A stretch of 14,917 bases of DNA from NCBI GenBank assembly GCA_001770355.1, contig MEQV01000049.1, positions 14,772 to 29,688 on the forward strand. Direction: 5' to 3'. The notes beneath the pieces were generated by a model, which saw only the letters and a list, made by a program, of their open reading frames with translations, searched no databases and was not told where the DNA came from. Origin of the DNA: Betaproteobacteria bacterium RIFCSPLOWO2_02_FULL_62_17 (GTDB lineage: Bacteria; Pseudomonadota; Gammaproteobacteria; Burkholderiales; SG8-39). The translations under genes and the position numbers were made by a program. Every line of letters starts with the position of its first letter. The first letter of the stretch is position 1. This document shows, piece by piece, positions 1 to 6,637 of the stretch.

Positions 1-381
1 CATCACAGCGGCGTAGCGCAGGCAGCGCCCGCCGCGTGAATGCAACTCGCAGCCGAGCAAGGTGGTGACCTTCACGCTATCGTTGATGTCCTCCACCAGG
101 TGCACGCCGGTCTCGCCCGAATAGACGCGCACCCCGCGCCCACCGGTAGTGCGGCTGGAAACGACGCGCGCCGCACCGGCCTTGGCGTCGACCTCGTCGA
201 CGATCAGCATCAGGTCGGAGCGTGGCTGTCCGCTGCGCGGCGGCGACCCGCTGATGCGCATATCGCAGATCAGGTCGCCGGTGCGCGAGAACTCGGCCAG
301 CGTGGCAGCCCCTTCGCCGCCGGCAGCCAATGAGAAAGGCAACAGGCACAAGCCAATCAGCGGTGCGGCTCTACGCTTCAT
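1..381 (-). CDS. Exported protein of unknown function (3' end off the window)
   Basis: The frame is open from ATG at 381 to the window edge (127 codons, no stop), so the C-terminus is missing. The start is backed by a purine-rich ribosome site (GGGGAAAG) about six bases upstream. Residues 1-20 look like a Sec signal peptide: MKRR, then a hydrophobic core rich in Leu/Ala ending in SLAA. A Gly/Ala linker follows, then a soluble domain with Cys39, Cys111 and Cys120, which could form a disulfide in the periplasm. The Cys at position 12 has Leu before it, so it is not a lipobox. It lies 59 nt downstream of the amidohydrolase on the same strand and may be co-transcribed with it. I do not recognise the family and assign no function. 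Reality of the gene is fairly sure because of start, signal peptide and codon bias. Confidence 0.7.
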   Translation of the reverse strand, partial: MKRRAAPLIGLCLLPFSLAAGGEGAATLAEFSRTGDLICDMRISGSPPRSGQPRSDLMLIVDEVDAKAGAARVVSSRTTGGRGVRVYSGETGVHLVEDINDSVKVTTLLGCELHSRGGRCLRYAAVM

Positions 382-440
382 AGGCGTCTTTCCCCGGCCT
401 TTACGGCCTCTGATACGGCGAATGCAGCTCTTTTTGGAGT

Positions 441-1421
441 TTACTTCAAATTGAGCTTGAAAAGCTTGATCGCGTTGCTGCGCGCGATTTTCAGCTTGTC
501 GGATTCCGCCATCTGCATGCTGTCGAACCAGGAGGCGGCATCCCTGGTGTCCTCAAAGGGGTAGTCGACCGAGAACAACATGCGGTCGATGCCCACCACT
601 GTCAGCGCGCACTGGAAGGTCGGTGTACTGAAGTTGCCGCTGGTGGTGATATAGAAATTGTCCAGGAAGTACTCGCCCAGGTAACGCTTGCCGGTGTACC
701 CGCGCGGGCTGAAACGCATGCGCGCATCGATGCGCCACAAATTGTAGGGAATGCCTTCGCCCATGTGTCCGATGATGATTTTCAGCTTGGGATAGTCGTC
801 GAACAGCCCCGAACCGCACAGGCGCAGCGAGTGCAGCGCGGTGTCGGCCGCGAAACCCCAGGGCGAACTCATCAGCCAGGGATGGCCTTCGTACTCCACG
901 GCGCGGCTTTTGATCTGCGAGCGAGGATGAAGATAGAAAGGCACATCCAGCTTGGACACCTGCCCCCAGAAGCCGCGGTACTCGGGGATGTCGTAATAGA
1001 TGCCGGAATCGGGCACGTCCTTCTGGGTGAAACCGTTTACCAATGCACCCTTGAAACCGAAATCCTTGACGCAGCGGGTGAGCTCGGCCGCGGCGGCATC
1101 GGGGTCCTGCATCGGCAGGGCGGCGAAGCCCGCGAAGCGGTCCGGGCGCTTTGCCACCAGCTCGGCCAGCTTGTCGTTGGCACGCTTGGAGAGTTCGATC
1201 GCTTTCTTGGTATCCACGACGGCCTGAACTGCCGGCGAATTCAGCGACACTATCGTAAATTCAATGCCGTTCTTATCCATTTCGGCCAGGCGCAGGTCGC
1301 CCAGGTCGAGAATCTGGCGCTGGAAGGTGTCCCAATGCGATGATCCGCCGACGAACCCGCGCGCATCCTCGAGGGTTTCCAGAAGGCTCCAGTGTTCTTC
1401 AAACGCGATCTTGCCATTCAT
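441..1421 (-). CDS. Amidohydrolase 2 family protein, 2,3-dihydroxybenzoate / gamma-resorcylate decarboxylase-like
   Basis: A 326-residue TIM-barrel metal-dependent enzyme of the ACMSD-like amidohydrolase group (PF04909). Seen directly: FEEHW at 7-11, with Glu8 and His10 placed as in gamma-resorcylate decarboxylase; LHPRSQ with His165; GHMGEGIPY with His219; TTSGNF at 259-264; and SVDYPFE with Asp286. These match the metal ligands and active-site residues of non-oxidative hydroxybenzoate decarboxylases, which remove CO2 from ortho-hydroxy aromatic acids without cofactor in the cytoplasm. The frame extends upstream to 1532, but the ATG at 1421 gives the family's N-terminus and has a GGAG about nine bases before it. 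Other members of this group hydrolyse or hydrate rather than decarboxylate, so the family is sure and the exact reaction is not. Neighbouring Bug and extradiol dioxygenase genes fit an aromatic-acid role. Confidence 0.88.
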   Translation of the reverse strand: MNGKIAFEEHWSLLETLEDARGFVGGSSHWDTFQRQILDLGDLRLAEMDKNGIEFTIVSLNSPAVQAVVDTKKAIELSKRANDKLAELVAKRPDRFAGFAALPMQDPDAAAAELTRCVKDFGFKGALVNGFTQKDVPDSGIYYDIPEYRGFWGQVSKLDVPFYLHPRSQIKSRAVEYEGHPWLMSSPWGFAADTALHSLRLCGSGLFDDYPKLKIIIGHMGEGIPYNLWRIDARMRFSPRGYTGKRYLGEYFLDNFYITTSGNFSTPTFQCALTVVGIDRMLFSVDYPFEDTRDAASWFDSMQMAESDKLKIARSNAIKLFKLNLK

Positions 1422-1499
1422 GTGTGCATGCTCCGCTGGTGATGCCGCTGTTACCCGGCGTGAAAGGTCATGATGATTGTGCAGTTTGCGCGCGATCCA

Positions 1500-1528
1500 T
1501 GACCGGGACGCGCATGATATCGCGGTCA
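1500..1528. promoter_or_regulatory. Possible operator: inverted repeat TGACCG-N17-CGGTCA upstream of the amidohydrolase
   Basis: Six-base perfect arms at 1500-1505 and 1523-1528 flank 17 bases. They lie 79-107 nt before the amidohydrolase ATG, in its 141-nt leader. The spacing would suit a dimeric regulator, but no regulator gene is in the window and arms of this length occur by chance in GC-rich DNA. The rest of the 1422-1562 spacer holds no credible ORF. Confidence 0.2.
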
Positions 1529-1542
1529 ACACGTTGCTGCAC

Positions 1543-1558
1543 CCCGCGGTGCCGCGGG
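1543..1558 (-). terminator. GC-rich hairpin just after the small membrane protein gene
   Basis: CCCGCG and CGCGGG arms (1543-1548 and 1553-1558) close a four-base loop, five bases beyond the stop codon of the gene ending at 1563. There is no T-run on either strand, so it is not a classic intrinsic terminator. It may be a pause, an mRNA 3' stabiliser or chance. Confidence 0.3.
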
Positions 1559-1562
1559 TGTC

Positions 1563-1850
1563 TCAATCCTTTGGGTGGCCGCCGCCTGGCTCATGTAGCG
1601 TGAGGGGGGCTGAAGGCCCGGTACCGTGTTCGACCCGGTATTCACCGTCGATGGTGGTCGCGCCCGCCCGCGCCGCCGGTTGGCTGCCCTGCAATAGCCG
1701 GCGCACTCCCCTGACCAGGAGCCACGTGCCGACAAACAGCAGGGCAATCCACCACGCAACCAGCAAAGCCAGCAGGGCCACCGCAAGAATGCCGATGACG
1801 AGGGCTGCTTTGAACAGACCGGGCAGGGTACGGCCGGCTGCACGACGCAC
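1563..1850 (-). CDS. Small membrane protein of unknown function (GTG start)
   Basis: A 95-residue protein if started at GTG 1850, which has a GGAG (1858-1861) exactly seven bases upstream. A longer TTG start at 1904 has no ribosome site. Residues about 14-46 form a long hydrophobic stretch with Trp pairs, enough for one long or two tightly packed transmembrane helices. A basic RGVRR then marks the cytoplasmic edge, followed by a polar Gly/Pro/His-rich tail of about 45 residues. I do not recognise the family; small inner-membrane proteins of this shape are common and mostly uncharacterised. It sits 87 nt after the Bug gene and 141 nt before the amidohydrolase, same strand. Support comes from the ribosome site, the hydrophobic pattern and the absence of a better ORF here. 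Confidence 0.55.
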   Translation of the reverse strand: MRRAAGRTLPGLFKAALVIGILAVALLALLVAWWIALLFVGTWLLVRGVRRLLQGSQPAARAGATTIDGEYRVEHGTGPSAPLTLHEPGGGHPKD

Positions 1851-1937
1851 TATGACGCTCCGTGATGGTGGTCTGTGAAAAGGAAGCGGCTTCGCGTACT
1901 GCAATCATCGCGCCGTGCGGCAATTCTGTCAGGCGCT

Positions 1938-2927
1938 CTAATCCGAGGGCTGAATGCCTGCGCCCTTGACTATTTTTGCGACCAGTTCGGTCTGACGACG
2001 GATCTGCGCGGCAAATGCCTCCGGCGTGCTGCCGACGATATCCAGGCTCTGCGCATCGAGCTTCTTGCGCGTATCAGGCAGGGCGAGTGCCTTGATGGTG
2101 TCGGCACTTATGCGCGCCAGAATCGGCGCCGGCAGGTTTGCCGGGCCAAGCAATCCGGTCCAACTGGGGGGCGGCTCGAATCCCTGCACAACCTCCGGCA
2201 GCGCCGGAATTTCGGGTATTCGTTCCGAGCGCTTCTCGCGAACTACCGCGATCATTTTCACCTTGCCGGCCTTCACCTGAGGCATCGCCACCGAGAGAAT
2301 GCTGAATGCCATCGGCAGGCGCCCGCTCGCCACATCCATCAATGCCTGCACGCTTGCCTTGTAGGGCACGTGCACCATCTGCGCGCCGGTAATCTGTGCG
2401 ATCTGTTCGCCCGACAAGTGGTGCTCGCTGCCGATTCCGGATGTGCCATAGGCAATCTTTCCGGGATTTGCCTTGGCGTAATCGATCAATCCCTTGAGGT
2501 TGTTCACCGGCAGGGAAGGGGATACCACGATGGTAGTGATCGATTGAATCAATTGCGAGATTGGCGTGAAATCTTTTTCGGGATCGAACGGCATGGTCCT
2601 GGACATGAAGCGGCGGATCACCTGCGTGGACGAGGTGCCGGCCATAAGGGTGTATCCATCAGGCGCGGCGCGCGCCACCTGCTGGGCCGCCAATACGCCG
2701 CCCGCGCCGGCCATGTTTTCCACCACAACCGGTTGACCCAATAGATCAGACAGCGGTTGCGCAATAGTCCTGACCAGCGTGTCGCCGCTTGACCCGGGGC
2801 CGAACTGGGTGATCACGCGCACCGGCTTGGTTGGATAAGCCTGGGATTGCGCCGTGGTGGCAAAGACAATTCCCGCCAAAAGACTTGCACCCATAGCTAA
2901 TTTCACGCTGCATGTCATCGTCGTCAT
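1938..2927 (-). CDS. Bug-family tripartite tricarboxylate transporter substrate-binding protein
   Basis: A 329-residue periplasmic solute-binding protein of the TctC/Bug family (PF03401), of normal length. The signal peptide covers about residues 1-30 (hydrophobic ASLLAGIVFATTAQSQA), and the mature protein begins YPTKPVRVI, the typical Bug opening. Other family marks are VVVENMAGAGGVLAAQQVA, the APDGYTLM motif, the YGTSGIGS loop, and VPYKASVQALMDVASG. Family members bind carboxylates or aromatic acids in a Venus-flytrap fold. No TctA/TctB membrane partners lie in the window, as is usual for orphan Bug proteins. The frame runs upstream to 3191 inside mnmH, but ATG 2927 gives the signal peptide and has a G-rich ribosome site with GGGAG five bases before it. 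A TAGAAT at 2957-2962 in the 58-nt gap could be a weak -10 element. Confidence 0.93.
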   Translation of the reverse strand: MTTMTCSVKLAMGASLLAGIVFATTAQSQAYPTKPVRVITQFGPGSSGDTLVRTIAQPLSDLLGQPVVVENMAGAGGVLAAQQVARAAPDGYTLMAGTSSTQVIRRFMSRTMPFDPEKDFTPISQLIQSITTIVVSPSLPVNNLKGLIDYAKANPGKIAYGTSGIGSEHHLSGEQIAQITGAQMVHVPYKASVQALMDVASGRLPMAFSILSVAMPQVKAGKVKMIAVVREKRSERIPEIPALPEVVQGFEPPPSWTGLLGPANLPAPILARISADTIKALALPDTRKKLDAQSLDIVGSTPEAFAAQIRRQTELVAKIVKGAGIQPSD

Positions 2928-2985
2928 GTTTGCTCCCCCCCGATCCGAAAATCTGGATTCTACGCTCGGCATATCGAACCACGGT

Positions 2986-4047
2986 CTACGCGTTTGCCGG
3001 CAATGCCGCCGGCTGCTTGCCATCGAGTAGCTCAAGGGCATGGGCGGCGATGCTGCCGGGGTCCAGCCGCCGCGGCCGCAGCACCGGCGAGAAATCGATG
3101 CTTGGATAACTTTTCGCCATCGAGCGCCGGTAGAGCGGGTCATAGTGGTTTTCAAGAAGATCGCGCACCAGCACTTCCCAGGCACGCGCATCGATCAGTG
3201 CCGTCCAGCGCGCCATCACTTCACGCGATTGCAGGGCGGCAAGCTGGCTCAAGCGGTCCTTGAGCACGGCCGGTTCGGTGAGCATGTGGGCATATTCGCC
3301 GACCAGGAAACGTACCCGTTCATCGATCGGCGGCTCGACGCGCAGGCAGCTTGAGGCGCGCATGCTCCCGAGCAGCGCGGTGGGCACCTGGATGCTGCCG
3401 ATCTTGCGGCTCTCCGATTCAATCCAAACCGGATGCGCGGGGTCGAATTTACGCAAAGTATTCCATACCTGGCTCTCGAACCATTTCTGGCTCGGTTGCG
3501 CCTCACCGGGCCAGGATCCCAGCACCGAGCCGCGGTGGCGCGCAATCTGCTCCAGATCCAGCACCTGCGCGCCGTGCGCCGCCAGCGCCTCAAGGAAGCG
3601 GCTCTTGCCGCTGCCGGTGGCGCCACACAGCACCTGGAAAGTGAACCTGCCGGGCAGGATTTCAAGCTGTGCAAGCACTCCGCGCCGGTAGCTCTGATAG
3701 CCGCTCTCCAGTGTCGCGACGCGCCAGCCGATATCGCGCAGCACGTGCGCCATCGCGCCCGAACGCTGTCCGCCGCGCCAGCAGTAGACCAGCGGATGCC
3801 AGTCGCGCGGCCGGTCGGCGAAACTGCTCTCGATGTGCCGCGCAATATTGCGCGCGACAAGCACGGCGCCCAGCTTGCGCGCATCGAACGGAGAAACCTG
3901 CTTGTAAAGCGTGCCGACACGGGCGCGCTCTTCGTCATCGAGCACCGGATGGTTGCCCGCGCCGGGAAGGTGATCCTGGAGAAATTCGCTGCCGGAGCGC
4001 ACGTCGATGATTTCATCGAATTCGTCCATCCGCGCGATGGTCACCAT
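2986..4047 (-). CDS. mnmH: tRNA 2-selenouridine synthase (SelU)
   Basis: MnmH replaces the sulfur of 2-thiouridine at the wobble position of certain tRNAs with selenium, using selenophosphate via a geranylated intermediate. The 353-residue length is close to the E. coli enzyme. Seen: an N-terminal rhodanese domain opening with DEIIDVRSGSEF and DHLPGAGNHPVLDDEERARV; the YCWRGGQRSGA loop with catalytic Cys89; then a P-loop domain with GATGSGKS at 142-149 and ARHRGSVLGSWPG after it. The start is uncertain: ATG 4047 or ATG 4029 both precede the conserved domain and neither has a strong ribosome site; the frame itself runs to a GTG at 4155. Function needs SelD elsewhere in the genome. It lies 58 nt upstream of the Bug gene, with no obvious functional link. 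Confidence 0.93.
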   Translation of the reverse strand: MVTIARMDEFDEIIDVRSGSEFLQDHLPGAGNHPVLDDEERARVGTLYKQVSPFDARKLGAVLVARNIARHIESSFADRPRDWHPLVYCWRGGQRSGAMAHVLRDIGWRVATLESGYQSYRRGVLAQLEILPGRFTFQVLCGATGSGKSRFLEALAAHGAQVLDLEQIARHRGSVLGSWPGEAQPSQKWFESQVWNTLRKFDPAHPVWIESESRKIGSIQVPTALLGSMRASSCLRVEPPIDERVRFLVGEYAHMLTEPAVLKDRLSQLAALQSREVMARWTALIDARAWEVLVRDLLENHYDPLYRRSMAKSYPSIDFSPVLRPRRLDPGSIAAHALELLDGKQPAALPANA

Positions 4048-4338
4048 ATTGTCGTGCTTCAAGGGGCGTGCATCCCAGGCGTGCGTTATCAGATCAACCG
4101 AATCCCGCGGCGCGGGCTGCGATCTGTCGCACGCCATTCTAAAAGAACTTGGCACGCCTCAGGTCATGCTGGCCCGAATAGCCGCGCGGGGCGAGCAATC
4201 CATTGGCGTGGGCAAAGCCCGCGCCAGGCCGCTTGAAGCTCGCTTCCGCAGAGCCGCGCGGCATCTGCCTTTGCGGCAAGTTCCGCTTTCTTGAATTGGT
4301 GTAAATTAAAAGCACACAAAGGGTCAAGGGGAGGCTTA
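4048..4338. other. Divergent spacer between mnmH and the extradiol dioxygenase gene
   Basis: A 291-nt region separates the two divergent genes and should carry both promoters. The only AT-rich patch is 4291-4320, which includes a TAAATT (4302-4307) that could serve as a -10 for the dioxygenase, without a good -35 match. A short inverted repeat GCGG-N6-CCGC lies at 4273-4286. A 41-codon minus-strand ORF (4264-4139) with high third-position GC is the only coding-like signal; it is treated as a finding, not a gene. No tRNA-like fold was seen. Confidence 0.5.
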
Positions 4339-5298
4339 ATGTCCAAATACCAGTCCAGGCAGGGTCGTTTCGGCGTGCATTCGATCGACCATTTCGCGCT
4401 TGAGATTCCCGATCTTGCCCAAGGCAAGTACTTCTTCGACAGTTTCGGCCTGCGCGTCGACGAGAAACCCGAGGGGCTGGAACTCTATGCCTCGGAAACA
4501 CCGCACCGCTGGGGGCGTATGTTCAAGGGCGCTAACAAGCGCCTGGCCTACCTGGCGCTCAACTGTTACGAAGCGGATCTTGAGCCTTTGCGCGAGCAGG
4601 CCAAGGCCGCGGGCGCCACGTTCGCGCAGCCATATCCGCACGGCAGCAAGGAAGGCTTCTGGCTGCACGACGCAGACGGCAATCTCATCCAGGTGCGCGT
4701 CGGCGCGAAGACCATGCCGGACAGCAAGCGCCCGGCCACTTTCAGGAATGCCGTGGGCAACGAGCGCGCGGTGTTGGGACGCTCCTCATACGGCAAGATT
4801 CACCCGCGACGCCTGTCGCACGTGCTGCTGTTTACGCCGGATGTGCCGCGCCAGGTGGAGTTTTTCGAAACCGTGGTCGGCCTGCGCCTGTCGGATCGCG
4901 CAGAGGACCTGATTGCCTTTACTCATGGCCGTTATGGCAGCGACCACCACATGGTCGCCTTCGCCAAGAGCGAGGCCAGGGGCTGGCACCATTGCTCCTG
5001 GGATGTGCCCGGCATCGATGAGGTCGGCCAGGGCGCGGACCAGATGGAGAAAGCCGGCTTCAAGGCCGGTTGGGGCACCGGCCGGCACGTGCTCGGGTCC
5101 AATTATTTTCACTACGTGCAGGACCCGTGGGGCTCGTTCGCGGAGTATTCGGCGGATATCGATTACATTCCCAAAGGCGAAATCTGGGACACCAACGACT
5201 GGCCGCCCGAGGATTCGCTTTACTTGTGGGGACCGGAGGTGCCGGAGATTTTCCTGACCAACTCGGAAGTGCAGCCGGCGGCCAAGAAGGCGGCCTAA
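4339..5298 (+). CDS. Two-domain type I extradiol dioxygenase (VOC superfamily)
   Basis: A 319-residue protein with two vicinal-oxygen-chelate modules (about 12-125 and 155-275), the layout of catechol 2,3-dioxygenase and BphC, which open catecholic rings next to the diol using Fe(II) and O2. The C-terminal module carries the full set of active-site residues with family spacing: ligands His161 (RLSHVLL), His218 (GWHHCSW) and Glu269 (SFAEYSAD), catalytic His203 (SDHH), His250 and Tyr259. The tail (EIWDTNDWPPEDSLYLWGP) is typical of a large group of proteobacterial ring-cleavage enzymes. ATG 4339 is set by a strong AGGGGAGG ribosome site. The substrate cannot be told. The gene faces away from mnmH and toward the universal stress gene. 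Linkage to the decarboxylase-like gene suggests an aromatic pathway. Confidence 0.9.
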   Translation: MSKYQSRQGRFGVHSIDHFALEIPDLAQGKYFFDSFGLRVDEKPEGLELYASETPHRWGRMFKGANKRLAYLALNCYEADLEPLREQAKAAGATFAQPYPHGSKEGFWLHDADGNLIQVRVGAKTMPDSKRPATFRNAVGNERAVLGRSSYGKIHPRRLSHVLLFTPDVPRQVEFFETVVGLRLSDRAEDLIAFTHGRYGSDHHMVAFAKSEARGWHHCSWDVPGIDEVGQGADQMEKAGFKAGWGTGRHVLGSNYFHYVQDPWGSFAEYSADIDYIPKGEIWDTNDWPPEDSLYLWGPEVPEIFLTNSEVQPAAKKAA

Positions 5299-5316
5299 GC
5301 GGAGCAGCGGCTGGCC

Positions 5317-5337
5317 CCGCGCATCGGCAGGGCGCGG
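5317..5337. terminator. GC hairpin between convergent genes, possible terminator
   Basis: CCGCGC (5317-5322) and GCGCGG (5332-5337) can pair around a nine-base loop, 19 nt after the dioxygenase stop, in the 104-nt gap between convergent genes. No T-run follows on either strand. A second repeat, GATCAG-N8-CTGATC (5393-5412), overlaps the stop codon of the stress-protein gene. Either could help end transcription; neither is a canonical intrinsic terminator. Confidence 0.3.
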
Positions 5338-5402
5338 CACGGAAGAATCGCTTGTCGGACCCCCCAGATAAACCGGTTGCGGTTTCTCGAGGGATCAGCC
5401 GC

Positions 5403-5846
5403 TCATCTGATCACGAATACCGGAATGTCTGTGTGTGTCAGGACCTTCTGCGTTTCGCTGCCGAGTATCAGCCCCGAAATTCCCTTGCGCCCGTGTGAGG
5501 CCATGACGATCAGGTCGCATTTTCTCTCCTGCGCCACGCGAATTATCGCTTCGTAAGGCGACTGGCTCAACACGTATTCGGTTTCGGCGCTGATGCCGCA
5601 GGCTTTTGCGACCTCGCCGGCGGCGGTGAGCAGCTGCCACTCTTCGTCCGCGATTTGCTTGCGAACCTGCTCTTTTGGCAGGTAGATGGTCGCAGCCCCC
5701 TCCGAGTAGATGACGCGATCCAGCGGGGGTCTGACGTGCAGGATGTGGAGCTTGGCAGCGAAGGTTTTTGCAAACTTTGCCCCGGTTTCCACCGCCTTTT
5801 CAGACAGCTTGGAACCATCCGTCGGCACCAATATATCGTGATACAT
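5403..5846 (-). CDS. Universal stress protein, UspA family
   Basis: A 147-residue single-domain USP (PF00582) of standard size. The N-terminus YHDILVPTDGS has the conserved Asp10 of the nucleotide pocket. The C-terminal ATP motif is A-x2-G-x9-GS (Ala116, Gly119, Gly129-Ser130 in MASHGRKGISGLILGS), followed by ETQKVLTHTDIPVFVIR. The first Gly of the classical G-x2-G-x9-GS motif is Ala, which is common in this group, so ATP binding remains likely. USPs are cytoplasmic dimers linked to stress survival; a specific partner cannot be inferred. The start at 5846 has GGAG five bases upstream and a further AGGAGG beyond it; the frame upstream of that is not credible protein. It lies downstream of tesA on the same strand, 134 nt away, probably with its own promoter. 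Confidence 0.93.
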   Translation of the reverse strand: MYHDILVPTDGSKLSEKAVETGAKFAKTFAAKLHILHVRPPLDRVIYSEGAATIYLPKEQVRKQIADEEWQLLTAAGEVAKACGISAETEYVLSQSPYEAIIRVAQERKCDLIVMASHGRKGISGLILGSETQKVLTHTDIPVFVIR

Positions 5847-5877
5847 AAGTGCTCCATCCTCCTGGATTTGACCAACG

Positions 5878-5886
5878 AGTCTAGCA
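5878..5886 (-). promoter_or_regulatory. Candidate extended -10 promoter of the universal stress gene
   Basis: On the minus strand TGC-TAGACT fits the extended -10 form TGn-TAnnnT, placed about 32 nt before the ATG at 5846, which would give a short leader with the ribosome site. The -35 position is poor. A GCCGGC-N7-GCCGGC inverted repeat sits just upstream (5912-5930) and could mark the end of the tesA transcript, though it lacks a T-run. Confidence 0.35.
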
Positions 5887-5980
5887 GATAAGCGTTTTCT
5901 CGGCCGTGGTGGCCGGCTCCCGATGCCGGCGCCGACTTGAACCCGGCCGCCTCCTGAGCAGACTGCGGTTCGCGCCCGCG

Positions 5981-6637
5981 TCACAACAGCGGCCGCAGCC
6001 GCTTCCAAACGGTTTCGAGGATCATCGGCTGTGCGCCGGCGGTAGGGTGGATGTTGTCCGGCTGGAACAGCTCGCGCCGGTTATCGGTACCTTCCAGCAG
6101 AAAGGGAACCACTGCCACGCGCTGCTGCTTGGCCAGTTCCGCGAAGGCGGTTTCGAACTCGCGCGTATACGCCGCGCCATAATTGGGAGGCATTTTCATC
6201 CCCACCAGCAGCACCTTGCCGCCCGCGCCCTTCACTGTGCGCACGATCTGCGCCAGGTTGTCGCGCATCTGCCTGACTGGCAAGCCGCGCAGACCGTCGT
6301 TGCCGCCCAGCGCGATGATAGTGACGGCGGGTTTTGCCTGCGCGATGACGGCTTTGATGCGGGTGGCGCCGCCGCTGGTGGTTTCGCCGGCGATGCTTTG
6401 ATTGACAACGGTATAATCGAGTCCGTTCCCGCGCAGCCTTTCCTGCAGCAATGTCACCCAGCCTTCCTTCTGGCTGATTCCGTAGGCGGAGGACAGGCTG
6501 TCACCGAATACCAGCACCACGCCGGCGGCGAGGGCGTGACCGGGAACCAAAGCGAGAAATACTACTAGGCTGAATGTGGCAAAGCCAATGACGGAAGGGC
6601 CCATGACTGGGCAAAGCTTCATTACCAGGGATTTCAT
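5981..6637 (-). CDS. tesA: Exported SGNH arylesterase / acyl-CoA thioesterase I-like (TesA)
   Basis: A 218-residue periplasmic lipid esterase of the SGNH family, close in size to E. coli TesA (lysophospholipase L1, thioesterase I, protease I). Counting from ATG 6637: signal peptide with core SVIGFATFSLVVFLALVPGHALA ending near 37; block I FGDSLS with nucleophile Ser47; Gly84 (SIAGET); block III GGND with Asn113; and block V DNIHP with Asp194 and His197. All catalytic and oxyanion residues are present. ATGs at 6649, 6637 and 6622 are all possible starts and none has a strong ribosome site; 6637 leaves a basic N-terminus before the hydrophobic core. Whichever is used, the start lies on or next to the divergent ybbA start. 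The universal stress gene follows downstream on the same strand. Confidence 0.92.
   Translation of the reverse strand: MKSLVMKLCPVMGPSVIGFATFSLVVFLALVPGHALAAGVVLVFGDSLSSAYGISQKEGWVTLLQERLRGNGLDYTVVNQSIAGETTSGGATRIKAVIAQAKPAVTIIALGGNDGLRGLPVRQMRDNLAQIVRTVKGAGGKVLLVGMKMPPNYGAAYTREFETAFAELAKQQRVAVVPFLLEGTDNRRELFQPDNIHPTAGAQPMILETVWKRLRPLL

Noticed and set aside
1875..2744. 289-codon plus-strand frame opposite the Bug gene
   Set aside because: Shadow of the Bug protein, which has a signal peptide and family motifs.
2928..3191. N-terminal extension of the Bug frame into mnmH
   Set aside because: The extension reads as antisense-like Arg/Ser-rich protein overlapping mnmH coding; ATG 2927 with its ribosome site begins a proper signal peptide.
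3433..4236. 267-codon plus-strand frame opposite mnmH
   Set aside because: mnmH has catalytic and P-loop motifs on the other strand; this frame has none.
5847..6008. N-terminal extension of the universal stress protein frame
   Set aside because: USPs begin a few residues before the ILVP-D strand; the extension is Ala/Arg-rich, overlaps the tesA end and is excluded by the ribosome site before 5846.
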